A stretch of DNA of 64,000 bases from Paenibacillus lycopersici. GTDB taxonomy: Bacteria > Bacillota > Bacilli > Paenibacillales > Paenibacillaceae. This document shows positions 1-7,866 of the stretch, piece after piece; the first letter of the stretch is position 1; each line of letters opens with the position of its first letter. A program made the position numbers and the translations under genes. The stretch lies in the NCBI RefSeq assembly GCF_010119935.1, contig NZ_CP048209.1, forward strand, positions 2,165,501-2,229,500, in the 5' to 3' direction. The notes under the pieces were generated by a model. That model saw only the letters and a list, made by a program, of their open reading frames with translations, was not told where the DNA came from and searched no databases.

Positions 1-1
1 G

Positions 2-109
2 CACGTGTTTCTCGACGACCTTGTGGCCGGCTTGGCGGCGGCGGCCTCGGCGCGGATCGCGCATCAGGATCCGAAAGCGAACCGCTATGAAATCGGAGGC
101 CAATCCTAG
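2..109 (+). CDS. C-terminal end of an unidentified protein (5' truncated by window edge)
   Basis: An open frame enters from the left edge and ends at TAG 107-109, giving the last 35 residues of a protein. The tail is Ala-rich, then polar, and ends in ...YEIGGQS. I do not recognise the family. It is followed by about 295 bases without a gene, so it is probably the last gene of its own transcription unit. Whether it is truly coding rests only on the open frame and its protein-like composition. Confidence 0.4.
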   Translation, partial: HVFLDDLVAGLAAAASARIAHQDPKANRYEIGGQS

Positions 110-160
110 CGGTTCCGGGCCGGCCGTCCAGAACGCGGCAGCGCTTCCAGCCATGCGGCG

Positions 161-203
161 TTGCGATGGAATCTACACATATGGTATCATTATGACATCA
201 TAT
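161..203 (+). promoter_or_regulatory. Probable sigma-A promoter with 25-bp dyad operator upstream of the acc operon
   Basis: A -35-like TTGCGA (161-166) and a -10-like TATCAT (185-190) lie 18 bases apart. An imperfect 25-bp dyad (179-203; 20 of 25 positions agree with its own reverse complement, outer arms ATATG/CATAT) covers the -10 and the predicted start near 197. That placement suits a repressor, for instance of GntR type (inference). The transcript would have a leader of about 200 bases, with a GC-rich hairpin near 322-352, before the first gene at 405. The rest of 110-404 shows nothing else recognisable. Confidence 0.45.
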
Positions 204-404
204 GCCCAGATAACGAGAGTTTATAAGGCATGCATGCCATGGCTTTTCCATGAAATAGAAGCTTTCGTCGGCTTGCATCGTTTGCGGCTTATCGGTAAGC
301 TTGTATTTCTCCGGATCGTAGCGCCGTCGCCGCCGTTCGGACGGCGTCGGGCGTTTCGCCTTGTGCGGTCAGATGATCTTTTAACAAAGCCAGGAGGTTC
401 CTTC

Positions 405-599
405 ATGTGGACGGTTATCTATATCGCGCCTACGGCAAAAATTGCGGAGAGCATCAAAAACCGGCTGACCCAGGAAGGGTTTCTTGTGAAGATTCGCCCG
501 ATCAACGTTTCGAAGCAGCAATACGAAATCTTGGTTCCGTCGGGCGAGCTGGAAGAAGTGCAGGAAGTATTGAACAGCATTCTGAACTCGCAACGGTAA
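405..599 (+). CDS. Small conserved protein upstream of accD
   Basis: A 64-residue protein starting at ATG 405, with AGGAGG (392-397) seven bases upstream. A longer upstream frame has no ribosome binding site and is ignored. It begins [12 protein letters not shown], reads like a short alternating beta/alpha domain and ends in an acidic helix. There are no membrane segments or cysteine motifs. From memory, short proteins of this kind precede accD in Paenibacillaceae and some have been given an enzyme name that such a small protein cannot justify; I assign no function. It lies 136 bases before accD and is probably cotranscribed with accDA. Confidence 0.75.
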   Translation: MWTVIYIAPTAKIAESIKNRLTQEGFLVKIRPINVSKQQYEILVPSGELEEVQEVLNSILNSQR

Positions 600-642
600 C
601 GAACCGACCGAACTTCCGAGCGAAACATGCATTTCCAAGCGT

Positions 643-710
643 CTGCGTTCCTATGCGCGGCATGCAATTCTAATCCGACTGCGTTTCCATGCGCAGGCTG
701 GCAATTCCAA
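643..710 (+). repeat. Degenerate tandem duplication between the small gene and accD
   Basis: Two related stretches, 643-673 and 679-710, share CTGCGTT, ATGCGC and GCAATTC blocks in the same order with about 36-base spacing. The preceding bases (near 628-646) look like a third, decayed partial copy. There is no coding sense; it ends just before the accD ribosome binding site. Confidence 0.45.
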
Positions 711-735
711 ACTGCGCCCCAAAGAGGTGTCACTC

Positions 736-1608
736 GTGTTCAAGGACTTATTCCATAAAAAAAAATACGCCACGATCCCTTCGGGCCAGCCGCGTACGAA
801 GCCGGAAATTCCGGAAGGCTTGATGTCCAAGTGCCCGAAGTGCGGCAATATCCAGTTCTCTAAAGAAGTGGAGAAAAATTTGAAAGTGTGCCCGAGCTGC
901 GGCCATCATTTCCGTCTCAGCGCCTGGGAACGAATCGCGATCACGCTCGACGAGGGCCGTCTGACGGAGTTCGACGCCGAGCTGTCTTCCGTGGATCCGC
1001 TCGGGTTCCCGGGCTACGCCGGCAAAGTGGAAGCACAGAAGAAGAGCTCCGGCCTGACCGACGCGGTCGTGACCGGCGAGGGGACGATCGGCGGCATGCC
1101 GGTCGTCGCCGCTTTCATGAGCTTCGATTTCTTCGCGGGCAGCATGGGTTCCGTCGTCGGGGAGAAAATCACCCGCGCGATCGAACAAGCCCATGCGAAG
1201 AAAGTGCCGCTTATTATTTTCTCGACGTCGAGCGGGGCCCGCATGCAGGAGAGCATCCTCAGCCTCATGCAGATGGCCAAGACGAGCGCCGCGCTGGCGA
1301 AGTTCCAAAGCGACGGCGGACTGTACATTTCCGTCATGACCGATCCGACGACTGGCGGCGTATCCGCAAGCTTCGCGATGCTGGGCGACTTCAATTTGGC
1401 CGAGCCCGGCGCGTTGATCGGCTTCGCCGGCCGAATCGTCATCGAACAGACGATCCGCCAGAAACTGCCGGATAATTTCCAGACGGCGGAATTCAATTTG
1501 CAGCACGGACAGCTGGACAAGGTCGTGCACCGCAAAGAAATGAAGCCGCTGCTGACCAAATTGCTTGATATGCATTCCGCGAAGGGGGATATGATCAATG
1601 GCGGGTGA
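736..1608 (+). CDS. accD: Acetyl-CoA carboxylase carboxyltransferase, beta subunit
   Basis: Beta half of the carboxyltransferase that moves the carboxyl group from biotin to acetyl-CoA, making malonyl-CoA for fatty acid synthesis; it forms an alpha2-beta2 complex with AccA in the cytoplasm. The 290-residue product has the N-terminal zinc ribbon typical of bacterial AccD (Cys33, Cys36, Cys52, Cys55) followed by the crotonase-like carboxyltransferase fold with the SSGARMQES segment. GTG 736 is preferred over GTG 727 because AGAGG at 723-727 is correctly spaced for 736 and overlaps 727. The end overlaps accA by 11 bases, which fits translational coupling of the two subunits. Confidence 0.95.
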   Translation: MFKDLFHKKKYATIPSGQPRTKPEIPEGLMSKCPKCGNIQFSKEVEKNLKVCPSCGHHFRLSAWERIAITLDEGRLTEFDAELSSVDPLGFPGYAGKVEAQKKSSGLTDAVVTGEGTIGGMPVVAAFMSFDFFAGSMGSVVGEKITRAIEQAHAKKVPLIIFSTSSGARMQESILSLMQMAKTSAALAKFQSDGGLYISVMTDPTTGGVSASFAMLGDFNLAEPGALIGFAGRIVIEQTIRQKLPDNFQTAEFNLQHGQLDKVVHRKEMKPLLTKLLDMHSAKGDMINGG

Positions 1609-2608
1609 GCTGCCGTTTGAGAAGCCGCTGAACGAGCTGCAGAAGAAGATCGAAGAATTGAAGAAATTCGGCCAAGAGTCGGGCATCGATTTCAGCGATG
1701 AAATTTCCCGCCTCGAGGAACGCTGCAAGCAGCTGCAGGAAGACTTGTACAATGAATTGACGCCGGCCCAGAAAATGCATCTGGCCCGTCACCACGGACG
1801 CCCCACGTCGCTCGATTACATCGGGGCGATTTTTACGGATTTCATCGAGCTGCACGGCGACCGCCTGTTCGCGGACGATCTGGCGATCGTCGGCGGGTTG
1901 GCCAAGCTGAACGGCGTGCCGGTAACGGTTATCGGCCACCAGCGCGGCAAAGATACGAAGGACAACATCGCCCGCTTCTTCGGCAGCCCCCATCCGGAAG
2001 GTTTCCGCAAGGCGCTGCGTCTGATGCAGCAAGCTAATAAATTCGGCCGTCCCATCGTGACGTTGATCGACACGAAGGGCGCGTATCCCGGCAATACCGC
2101 GGAGGAACGCGGACAATCGGAGGCCATCGCCCGCAACTTGCGCGAAATGGCCACGTTCGGCGTTCCGATCATCTGCGTCGTTATCGGGGAAGGCGGCAGC
2201 GGCGGCGCGCTTGCGCTCGGCGTAGGCAACCGCGTGCTGATGCTGGAGAACGCCATTTACTCGGCGATTTCGCCGAACGGCGCGGCGTCCATTCTGTGGA
2301 AGGACGCGGGCCGCGCGGATGAAGCAGCCGCCGTCATGAAAATTACGGCAGCCGATTTGCTCGAATTCGGCATCATCGAAGAGATCGTCGGGGAGCCGCA
2401 GGGCGGCGCCCACCGCGATCTCGCGGCACAGTCCGAAACGATCAAGGAAGCCTTGTGGCGCCACTTGGTCGAGCTGTCCCGCATGACGCCGGAAGAGCTC
2501 GTCACGGACCGTTACAATAAATTCCGCAAAGTCGGCGCTTATCGTTCGCCGGAGCCGCCGGCGGTATCCGCGGCGCCCGTCGCCGAGGTCGAATCCGCAC
2601 AAGTGTAA
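1598..2608 (+). CDS. accA: Acetyl-CoA carboxylase carboxyltransferase, alpha subunit
   Basis: Alpha half of the acetyl-CoA carboxylase carboxyltransferase, partner of AccD. The 336 residues begin with the usual coiled N-terminal helix ([21 protein letters not shown]) and contain the family blocks [16 protein letters not shown] and [10 protein letters not shown], which line the acyl-CoA/carboxybiotin site. GAAGGGGG (1581-1588) serves ATG 1598, inside the end of accD. About 25 residues at the C terminus are Ala/Pro/Val-rich and look like a disordered tail. In many Firmicutes pfkA follows; here pyk comes directly after and pfkA is at 46.6 kb. Confidence 0.95.
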   Translation: MAGELPFEKPLNELQKKIEELKKFGQESGIDFSDEISRLEERCKQLQEDLYNELTPAQKMHLARHHGRPTSLDYIGAIFTDFIELHGDRLFADDLAIVGGLAKLNGVPVTVIGHQRGKDTKDNIARFFGSPHPEGFRKALRLMQQANKFGRPIVTLIDTKGAYPGNTAEERGQSEAIARNLREMATFGVPIICVVIGEGGSGGALALGVGNRVLMLENAIYSAISPNGAASILWKDAGRADEAAAVMKITAADLLEFGIIEEIVGEPQGGAHRDLAAQSETIKEALWRHLVELSRMTPEELVTDRYNKFRKVGAYRSPEPPAVSAAPVAEVESAQV

Positions 2609-2657
2609 GCAATCGCCAATAAACGTAGACGTATCTAACGGAGGATGGAAATTACCT

Positions 2658-4412
2658 ATGCGCAAAACAAAGATCGTATGTACAATCGGTCCTTCCAGCG
2701 AATCGCTGGAAAACACGAAGAAACTGATTAACGCGGGCATGAACGTCGCACGCTTGAACTTCTCGCACGGCGATTTCGAAGAGCACGGCAACCGGATCAA
2801 GAACATCCGTCAAGCAAGCCGCGAGCTCGGCAAGAACGTCGCGATCCTGCTGGATACGAAGGGACCGGAGATCCGCCTCGGCAAACTGAAGGAAGAGCCG
2901 ATCGAGCTGAACCAGGGCGAGACGATCACGCTGACGACCGAAGAAATCCTGGGCGACCGCGACCGGATTCCGGTGACGTACGCCAACCTGCCTGCCGACG
3001 TCGAAGTCGGTTCGACGGTTCTGATCGACGACGGCCTGATCGGCCTCACGGTCGAAGAAGTGCAGGGCACGGAGATCAAATGCCGCATCGTCAACAGCGG
3101 TCCGATCAAGAGCAAGAAGGGCGTTAACGTTCCCGGCGTACATATTTCGCTGCCGGGCATTACGGAGAAGGACGCGGGCGATATCGTGTTCGGCATCGAA
3201 CAGGGCATCGATTTCATCGCGGCTTCGTTCGTGCGCAAAGCGACGGACGTGCTCGAAATCCGCGAACTGCTGGAGAAGCACAATGCGAGCCATATCCAGA
3301 TCATTTCCAAAATCGAAAACCAGCAGGGCGTGGACAACCTGGACGAAATTCTTGAAGTGTCCGACGGCCTGATGGTTGCCCGCGGCGACCTGGGCGTCGA
3401 AATCCCGGCCGAAGAAGTGCCGCTCGTGCAGAAAACGATGATCCAGAAGTGCAACCGCGCCGGCAAGCCGGTCATCACGGCGACGCAAATGCTGGATTCC
3501 ATGCAGCGCAACCCGCGTCCGACGCGCGCGGAAGCAAGCGACGTCGCGAACGCGATTTTCGACGGCACGGATGCGATCATGCTTTCCGGCGAGACGGCTG
3601 CGGGCAAGTACCCGGTCGAATCCGTACAGACGATGTCGCGTATCGCGGTGCGCGCGGAATCCGCGCTGGATTATCATGAGATTTTCACGAAGCAGGCCAA
3701 AGCGCAGCAATCGACCGTCACGGAAGCGATCAGCCAAGCCGTGGCGAATTCCGCGCTCGACTTGAACACGAAAGCGATCATCACGTCGACGGAGAGCGGC
3801 TATACGGCGCGCATGGTGTCCAAGTACCGTCCGAAGTCGCCGATTATCGCCGTGACGCCGAACGAGCAAGTGATGCGCCGTCTGGCGCTCATTTGGGGCG
3901 TTATCCCGGCGCTCGGAACGCCGGCGCAAACGACGGACGAGATGTTCGACATCGCCGTTCAAGGCGGCATCAACTCCGGTCTCGTGAAATTGGGCGACAC
4001 CGTCATCATTACGGCGGGCGTACCGGTAGGCCGTTCCGGCTCCACGAACCTGATCAAAATCCATACGATCGGCGAAATGCTCGCCAAAGGCCAAGGCATC
4101 GGCAGCCAGAGCGCGACGGGCAAGGTCGTCGTCGCCCGCACGCCTGAGGAAGCGATCGCGAAGACGACGGAAGGCTCTATTCTCGTGACGTCTTCCACCG
4201 ACCGCGAATATATGCCTGCGATCCAGAAAGCGGCAGCCGTGATCACGGAGCAAGGCGGCATTACGAGCCATGCGGCGATCGTGGCGCTCAATCTGGGCAT
4301 CCCGGTTATTCTCGGCGTTCAGAACGCGCTGGAACTGTTGCACGACGGTACCGAAGTGACGGTTTACGCGGAAGTCGGCGTTATTTATTCCGGACAAGCG
4401 AAGGTCATGTAA
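2658..4412 (+). CDS. pyk: Pyruvate kinase with C-terminal PEP-utiliser domain
   Basis: Converts phosphoenolpyruvate and ADP to pyruvate and ATP, the last step of glycolysis. The 584 residues match the long bacillary form. The N terminus [16 protein letters not shown] is diagnostic; the active-site lysine/metal region (KIEN, then [12 protein letters not shown]) lies near residues 218-250; the barrel and C domain end near 475. A PEP-utiliser-like domain with [13 protein letters not shown] near residue 533 carries the His motif of phosphoryl-transfer enzymes, and the His in this extra domain is retained. Start ATG 2658 follows CGGAGGA (2639-2645). It lies 49 bases after accA and probably belongs to the same transcript. 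Confidence 0.96.
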   Translation: MRKTKIVCTIGPSSESLENTKKLINAGMNVARLNFSHGDFEEHGNRIKNIRQASRELGKNVAILLDTKGPEIRLGKLKEEPIELNQGETITLTTEEILGDRDRIPVTYANLPADVEVGSTVLIDDGLIGLTVEEVQGTEIKCRIVNSGPIKSKKGVNVPGVHISLPGITEKDAGDIVFGIEQGIDFIAASFVRKATDVLEIRELLEKHNASHIQIISKIENQQGVDNLDEILEVSDGLMVARGDLGVEIPAEEVPLVQKTMIQKCNRAGKPVITATQMLDSMQRNPRPTRAEASDVANAIFDGTDAIMLSGETAAGKYPVESVQTMSRIAVRAESALDYHEIFTKQAKAQQSTVTEAISQAVANSALDLNTKAIITSTESGYTARMVSKYRPKSPIIAVTPNEQVMRRLALIWGVIPALGTPAQTTDEMFDIAVQGGINSGLVKLGDTVIITAGVPVGRSGSTNLIKIHTIGEMLAKGQGIGSQSATGKVVVARTPEEAIAKTTEGSILVTSSTDREYMPAIQKAAAVITEQGGITSHAAIVALNLGIPVILGVQNALELLHDGTEVTVYAEVGVIYSGQAKVM

Positions 4413-4444
4413 GGAACCGACCAGATTTATAGTACGTATATAGA

Positions 4445-4477
4445 AGCGATGGCGCGCAAGCGCCGTCGCTTTTCGTT
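4445..4477 (+). terminator. Intrinsic terminator after pyk
   Basis: A 10-bp stem (4445-4454 with 4461-4470, one G-T pair) and a six-base loop are followed by TTTCGTT. It separates the acc-pyk unit from the thioesterase gene. Confidence 0.7.
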
Positions 4478-4546
4478 CGAATGGAACCGTTCGAACGGAA
4501 GGTTCGGATGGAATGAAGCATCGATCGAAGCAAGGAGAGATTGCGA

Positions 4547-5038
4547 ATGACGAAGGAAATCGCGGGGACGAGCTATCGCTGGCATCTGTATCCGATGCGG
4601 GTCAGGTATCAGGAAACCGACCAGATGGGCGTCGTGTTCTACGGCAATTATGCAACCTGGTTTGAAGTCGGACGCACCGAGATCGTGCGCGCGCTTGGGA
4701 CGCCGTATACGGCGGTCGAGAAGGAAGGGCTGCTCCTGCCGGTCGTCGATCTGGATTGCGCCTATGTCTCGCCTGCGCGCTACGACGACAATGTGCTCGT
4801 CTGCACGAGAATCGAGCAGCTGTCGCCGATTCGGATGGCGTTCCGTTCGCAAGTGCGCCTTGTCGGGGAAGGGGAGACCTACCCGGCCTTCCGGGACGGT
4901 GCGGAACCGCCCGGCAAGCTGCTTGTCCATGGGGGAACGCGCCATGTATGGGTCAATCGCGAATGGAAGCCGTCGCGCCTCGACAGAGCGCTTCCCGAGC
5001 TCTACGCCAAGCTGCAGGCGGCGGCTTTGAACCTGTAA
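4547..5038 (+). CDS. YbgC/FadM-type acyl-CoA thioesterase (4HBT hotdog fold)
   Basis: A 163-residue single-domain hotdog thioesterase. The signature YQETDQMGVVFYGNYATWFE lies at about residues 21-40, with Asp25 in the position of the catalytic aspartate of the 4-hydroxybenzoyl-CoA thioesterase family. Such enzymes hydrolyse acyl-CoA thioesters in the cytoplasm; the exact substrate cannot be read from sequence. ATG 4547 follows AAGGAGAG (4532-4539); an in-frame TTG six bases upstream is less well spaced. An insertion around residues 105-125 (EGETYPAFRDGAEPPG) makes it somewhat longer than the common form of about 140 residues. Confidence 0.88.
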   Translation: MTKEIAGTSYRWHLYPMRVRYQETDQMGVVFYGNYATWFEVGRTEIVRALGTPYTAVEKEGLLLPVVDLDCAYVSPARYDDNVLVCTRIEQLSPIRMAFRSQVRLVGEGETYPAFRDGAEPPGKLLVHGGTRHVWVNREWKPSRLDRALPELYAKLQAAALNL

Positions 5039-5060
5039 CCTGTAAGCTTGCCGGGCAAGA

Positions 5061-5240
5061 ATCCAGGGCTGGTCGTTCCGCTGACGCGGAACTGCTCGCC
5101 CATGCATCCAGGGCTGGTCGTTCCGCTGACGCGGAACTGCTCGCCCATGCATCCAGGGCTGGTCGTTCCGCTGACGCGGAACTGCTCGCCTATGCAACCT
5201 AGGCTGGTCGTTCCGCTGACGCGGAACTGCTCGCCCATGC
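5061..5240 (+). repeat. Array of four 45-bp tandem repeats, each with a hairpin
   Basis: Four head-to-tail copies (5061-5105, 5106-5150, 5151-5195, 5196-5240). Copies 1 and 2 are identical, copy 3 differs by one base, copy 4 by a few at its start. Each holds a perfect 7-bp inverted repeat GTTCCGC-TGAC-GCGGAAC (5075-5092 and every 45 bases on). The array fills the gap between the thioesterase gene and fxsA. As 45 is a multiple of three, frames stay open through it on both strands, giving 15-residue peptide repeats, but I see no convincing gene start. Confidence 0.95.
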
Positions 5241-5257
5241 AACCGAGGGAGTGATCG

Positions 5258-5653
5258 ATGATGTTGAAATGGCTGGTTGCCGCAATAATTATTATCCCGG
5301 CGGTTGAATTATGGGGTATTATCAAGATGGGTCATCTCATCGGGGGATGGCCGACGTTCGGCTTAATCTTGCTTACCGGATTCCTGGGCGCGAAGCTGGC
5401 CAGCACGGAGGGGCGCAAAGCGTTCGCGGTCGTTCAGCAGCAGCTGCAGAGCGGCAAGCCGCCGGGGCATGCCATGCTGAACGGCGTATGCGTGCTGGCC
5501 GGGGGATTGCTGCTGCTCGTGCCGGGCTTCTTCTCCGACATTATCGGCGTCACGCTGCTGCTGCCGATGACGAGACCGTTCTATCGGATGCTGCTTTATA
5601 AGTGGCTGGAGAAGAAGGTTCGGAACGGCTCGTTCGTGATCCGCAGAAGATAG
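5258..5653 (+). CDS. fxsA: FxsA family membrane protein
   Basis: A 131-residue hydrophobic protein of the FxsA family, inner-membrane proteins known in E. coli to influence phage T7 exclusion by the F plasmid; the native role is unclear. Three to four membrane segments are visible: residues ~3-20, ~30-48 and a long hydrophobic stretch ~77-108 with the conserved LLLVPGFFSD motif. A basic C-terminal tail (about 120-131) should be cytoplasmic. The GAGGGAG site (5245-5251) serves ATG 5258 or the adjacent ATG 5261. The gene starts 17 bases after the 45-bp repeat array. Confidence 0.85.
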   Translation: MMLKWLVAAIIIIPAVELWGIIKMGHLIGGWPTFGLILLTGFLGAKLASTEGRKAFAVVQQQLQSGKPPGHAMLNGVCVLAGGLLLLVPGFFSDIIGVTLLLPMTRPFYRMLLYKWLEKKVRNGSFVIRRR

Positions 5654-5703
5654 TCCTCGGCTCGCTGCAAGGCACAAGACAAAATTATAAACGTAAGGAA
5701 TAG

Positions 5704-6504
5704 ATGACCATGAGGATCGGTTTTTTCGACTCGGGAATCGGCGGGTTGACAGTATTGGCAGAATCGCTGCGGCGGCTTCCGGCCAAGGATTATCTGTATA
5801 TGGCGGATACGCTCCATGTGCCATACGGCACGAAACCGCCAGAGGAAGTAAGGAAGTTTATTATGGCATCGGTCGGTAAAATGGTCGAGGTCGGCATCGA
5901 CGCCCTTGTCGTTGCCTGCAATACGGCGACCAGCATTGCCATTCAAGAGCTGCGGGAGACGTACGCCTTCCCGATCGTCGGCATGGAGCCGGCCGTAAAG
6001 CCCGCGGTCGAAATGAACCGCGCCACCGGCAGACGGGTGCTCGTGTTCGCGACGCCGCTCACGCTGCGGCAGCAGAAATACGGTGCGCTGCTCTCGCGCG
6101 TGGACGAAGAGCGGATCGTCGATTCGATGCCGCTCCCGGAGCTGGTCGAGTATTGCGAGCAGCTGCAGTTCGACGAGGAAATCATGCGAAACTACTTCAT
6201 CGGCAAGCTGGCCGAGCTTGATCTCGACCGCTATGGCATTATCGTGCTTGGCTGCACGCATTATCCTTATTATACGTCTATCTTGCGGGAGGTGCTCCCG
6301 CCGCATATCGGCATCGTTCACGGCAACGCCGGCACGGTCAAGCGTCTCGCGGCGCAGCTGAGCCGCTACGGAATCGGCGAAGGCGGAGGAAGCGGCGACG
6401 TCCGTTTCATGTGTTCCGGCGACGATCCTGCGTACATCGCGAAGATGCAGACGGCGCTAGCCTACGTCCAGCGTACGCTTGTGCTAAGCGGAGAGGCGGA
6501 TTAG
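5704..6504 (+). CDS. murI: Glutamate racemase
   Basis: Interconverts L- and D-glutamate for peptidoglycan synthesis by a cofactor-free two-base mechanism. The 266-residue protein has FFDSGIGGLTV at the N terminus and the two catalytic cysteines in VACNTATS (Cys72) and LGCTHYP (Cys184), all hallmarks of the Asp/Glu racemase family. ATG 5704 follows a weak GTAAGGAA site; ATG 5710 is a possible alternative. It lies 50 bases after fxsA. The C-terminal ~30 residues contain a short Gly-rich insertion (GEGGGSGD). Confidence 0.93.
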   Translation: MTMRIGFFDSGIGGLTVLAESLRRLPAKDYLYMADTLHVPYGTKPPEEVRKFIMASVGKMVEVGIDALVVACNTATSIAIQELRETYAFPIVGMEPAVKPAVEMNRATGRRVLVFATPLTLRQQKYGALLSRVDEERIVDSMPLPELVEYCEQLQFDEEIMRNYFIGKLAELDLDRYGIIVLGCTHYPYYTSILREVLPPHIGIVHGNAGTVKRLAAQLSRYGIGEGGGSGDVRFMCSGDDPAYIAKMQTALAYVQRTLVLSGEAD

Positions 6505-6527
6505 CCGGCTCTCGCCGGTTAATCCAT

Positions 6528-6566
6528 CGAGGGCCGCGGGCATGCTAGTCATGTCTTCGGCCCTCG
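6528..6566. terminator. Hairpin between convergent murI and ytvI
   Basis: Nine-base perfect arms CGAGGGCCG (6528-6536) and CGGCCCTCG (6558-6566). The right arm lies inside the 3' end of the minus-strand gene. A second smaller hairpin (6501-6522) overlaps the murI stop. No U-run follows, so termination is inferred from position between convergent genes. Confidence 0.45.
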
Positions 6567-7667
6567 AACGACAAAGGCGTACAGATCGCGGAATACGTTA
6601 GCCCGATGGATGGCCGTCAGGATTACGAGCGAGACCGGACCGATGATCAAGCCCAGCACGCCGAACAGCTTCAGGCCGACGAACATGGCAATCAGCGTCG
6701 GCAGCGCTTCGAGTCCGACGCTGCTGGCCAGCACTTTAGGCTCGATCGTCTGCCGGGCGACGAGAATGACGCCGTACAGGATGGACAGCTCGATGCCGAG
6801 CGTGACGTTGCCATAGATGAACGTATAGAGGATCCATGGAATCATTGCCGCCCCTACGCCGAGATACGGAAGCAGGTCGACAAGACCGATCAGCATGCCG
6901 ATCGTAATCGCGTAATGGACGCCGATGATAAGCAGGCCGATGGTAACGACGAAGGCCGTGATGGAGATCATGATGAATTGGGCGCGCAAGTAGCCGAAGA
7001 GCGCTTTCTTGAGATCGCGCCATACGACGGACACCGACTGCATGATCGATTGCGGAAGCCAGCCCGAGGTCCGCTGTCCGAGCCGTGTCCAGTCCTTGCT
7101 GATGAAGAACGCGGCGAGCAGCACGACGATTGCGATCGTGGCGGCGTTCGGCAGCGACGTAATGATGCTGACGATCCCGTTCAAGATCGACGTAATAATC
7201 TGGGTGCTCGTCTGGGCTACCAGGTTCGCGGTATCGGAGATGCGTCCGTTGATCGTTTCCTGATAGTTGGGATTGTCCTGGTAGAAGGACGTCAGCTTCT
7301 CGATCAGATTTTGCACTTCCGGTCTGTCCATTATGTATTCGAATTGATCGCGCCACCAGTCGATGTTGTTGTTGAGCGATTTGGATAAGGTGATGATTTC
7401 CACGACGAGGCGCGTAACGAGCGCCGAGACGATGGTCAGCATGGCGATGACGAAGACGACGAGCGTCAAGGCGACGCCGAGCCAGCGCGGCACTTTTAAT
7501 TTGCGATTAAGCAGATTGACGACCGGGTTGATCGCGTAAGCGAGCAGCCAGCCGAGCAGGAACGGATACACGAGCGGCGTCACGTAAATGACGGCAAGCA
7601 CGAAAACAACGAGCAAAAACAGTACCAGCAGGGTTCGCCAAATTCTTTTCCATATGACCCGATCCAT
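6549..7667 (-). CDS. ytvI: YtvI-like sporulation membrane protein (AI-2E transporter/PerM family)
   Basis: A 372-residue polytopic membrane protein. Hydrophobic segments cluster at residues ~12-50 and ~62-85, then a periplasmic-type amphipathic stretch (~95-160), then five or more segments to the C terminus, the layout of the AI-2E/PerM family. The sequence is closest to the sporulation-type member YtvI in my judgement. The transported substrate is unknown. The RBS and start at 7667 fit an AAGGAG-type site upstream (reverse of 7679-7684). A second family member lies at 59448-60572. Confidence 0.75.
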   Translation of the reverse strand: MDRVIWKRIWRTLLVLFLLVVFVLAVIYVTPLVYPFLLGWLLAYAINPVVNLLNRKLKVPRWLGVALTLVVFVIAMLTIVSALVTRLVVEIITLSKSLNNNIDWWRDQFEYIMDRPEVQNLIEKLTSFYQDNPNYQETINGRISDTANLVAQTSTQIITSILNGIVSIITSLPNAATIAIVVLLAAFFISKDWTRLGQRTSGWLPQSIMQSVSVVWRDLKKALFGYLRAQFIMISITAFVVTIGLLIIGVHYAITIGMLIGLVDLLPYLGVGAAMIPWILYTFIYGNVTLGIELSILYGVILVARQTIEPKVLASSVGLEALPTLIAMFVGLKLFGVLGLIIGPVSLVILTAIHRANVFRDLYAFVVRGPKT

Positions 7668-7778
7668 TCAACGATCACTCCTTCGATAGCTAGGCGGCCG
7701 AGAGCTCTTCATACATAATGTATAATTGTAGCATAGCGAGTATGGCCTTTACCAAAAAATAAGCCGGGGTCTTTTTTG

Positions 7779-7832
7779 TTTACGCGGTATTTACAAACTT
7801 TTAATATATGCCGAACATTATTCCTGCATAAT
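7779..7832 (+). promoter_or_regulatory. Pho-box-like array and -10 element upstream of ppk
   Basis: Four hexamers in exact 11-base register: TTTACG (7779), TTTACA (7790), TTAATA (7801), CGAACA (7812). This matches the PhoP-box design of the Bacillus Pho regulon (TTAACA-like repeats, 11-bp period). A -10-like CATAAT sits at 7827-7832, which would put the repeats at about -60 to -22, the location typical of PhoP-activated promoters. Regulation by PhoP is inferred; phoPR is not in the window. Confidence 0.6.
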
Positions 7833-7866
7833 TGATTTATTCGACTACAGGAGGCTCCATGATTCG

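Noticed and set aside
5061..5240. CRISPR array
   Set aside because: The repeats are contiguous with no unique spacers and no cas genes are present.
5002..5325. 107-codon minus-strand and 68-codon plus-strand repeat-peptide frames through the 45-bp array
   Set aside because: Both stay open simply because the repeat length is a multiple of three; neither has a convincing start or conserved flank.
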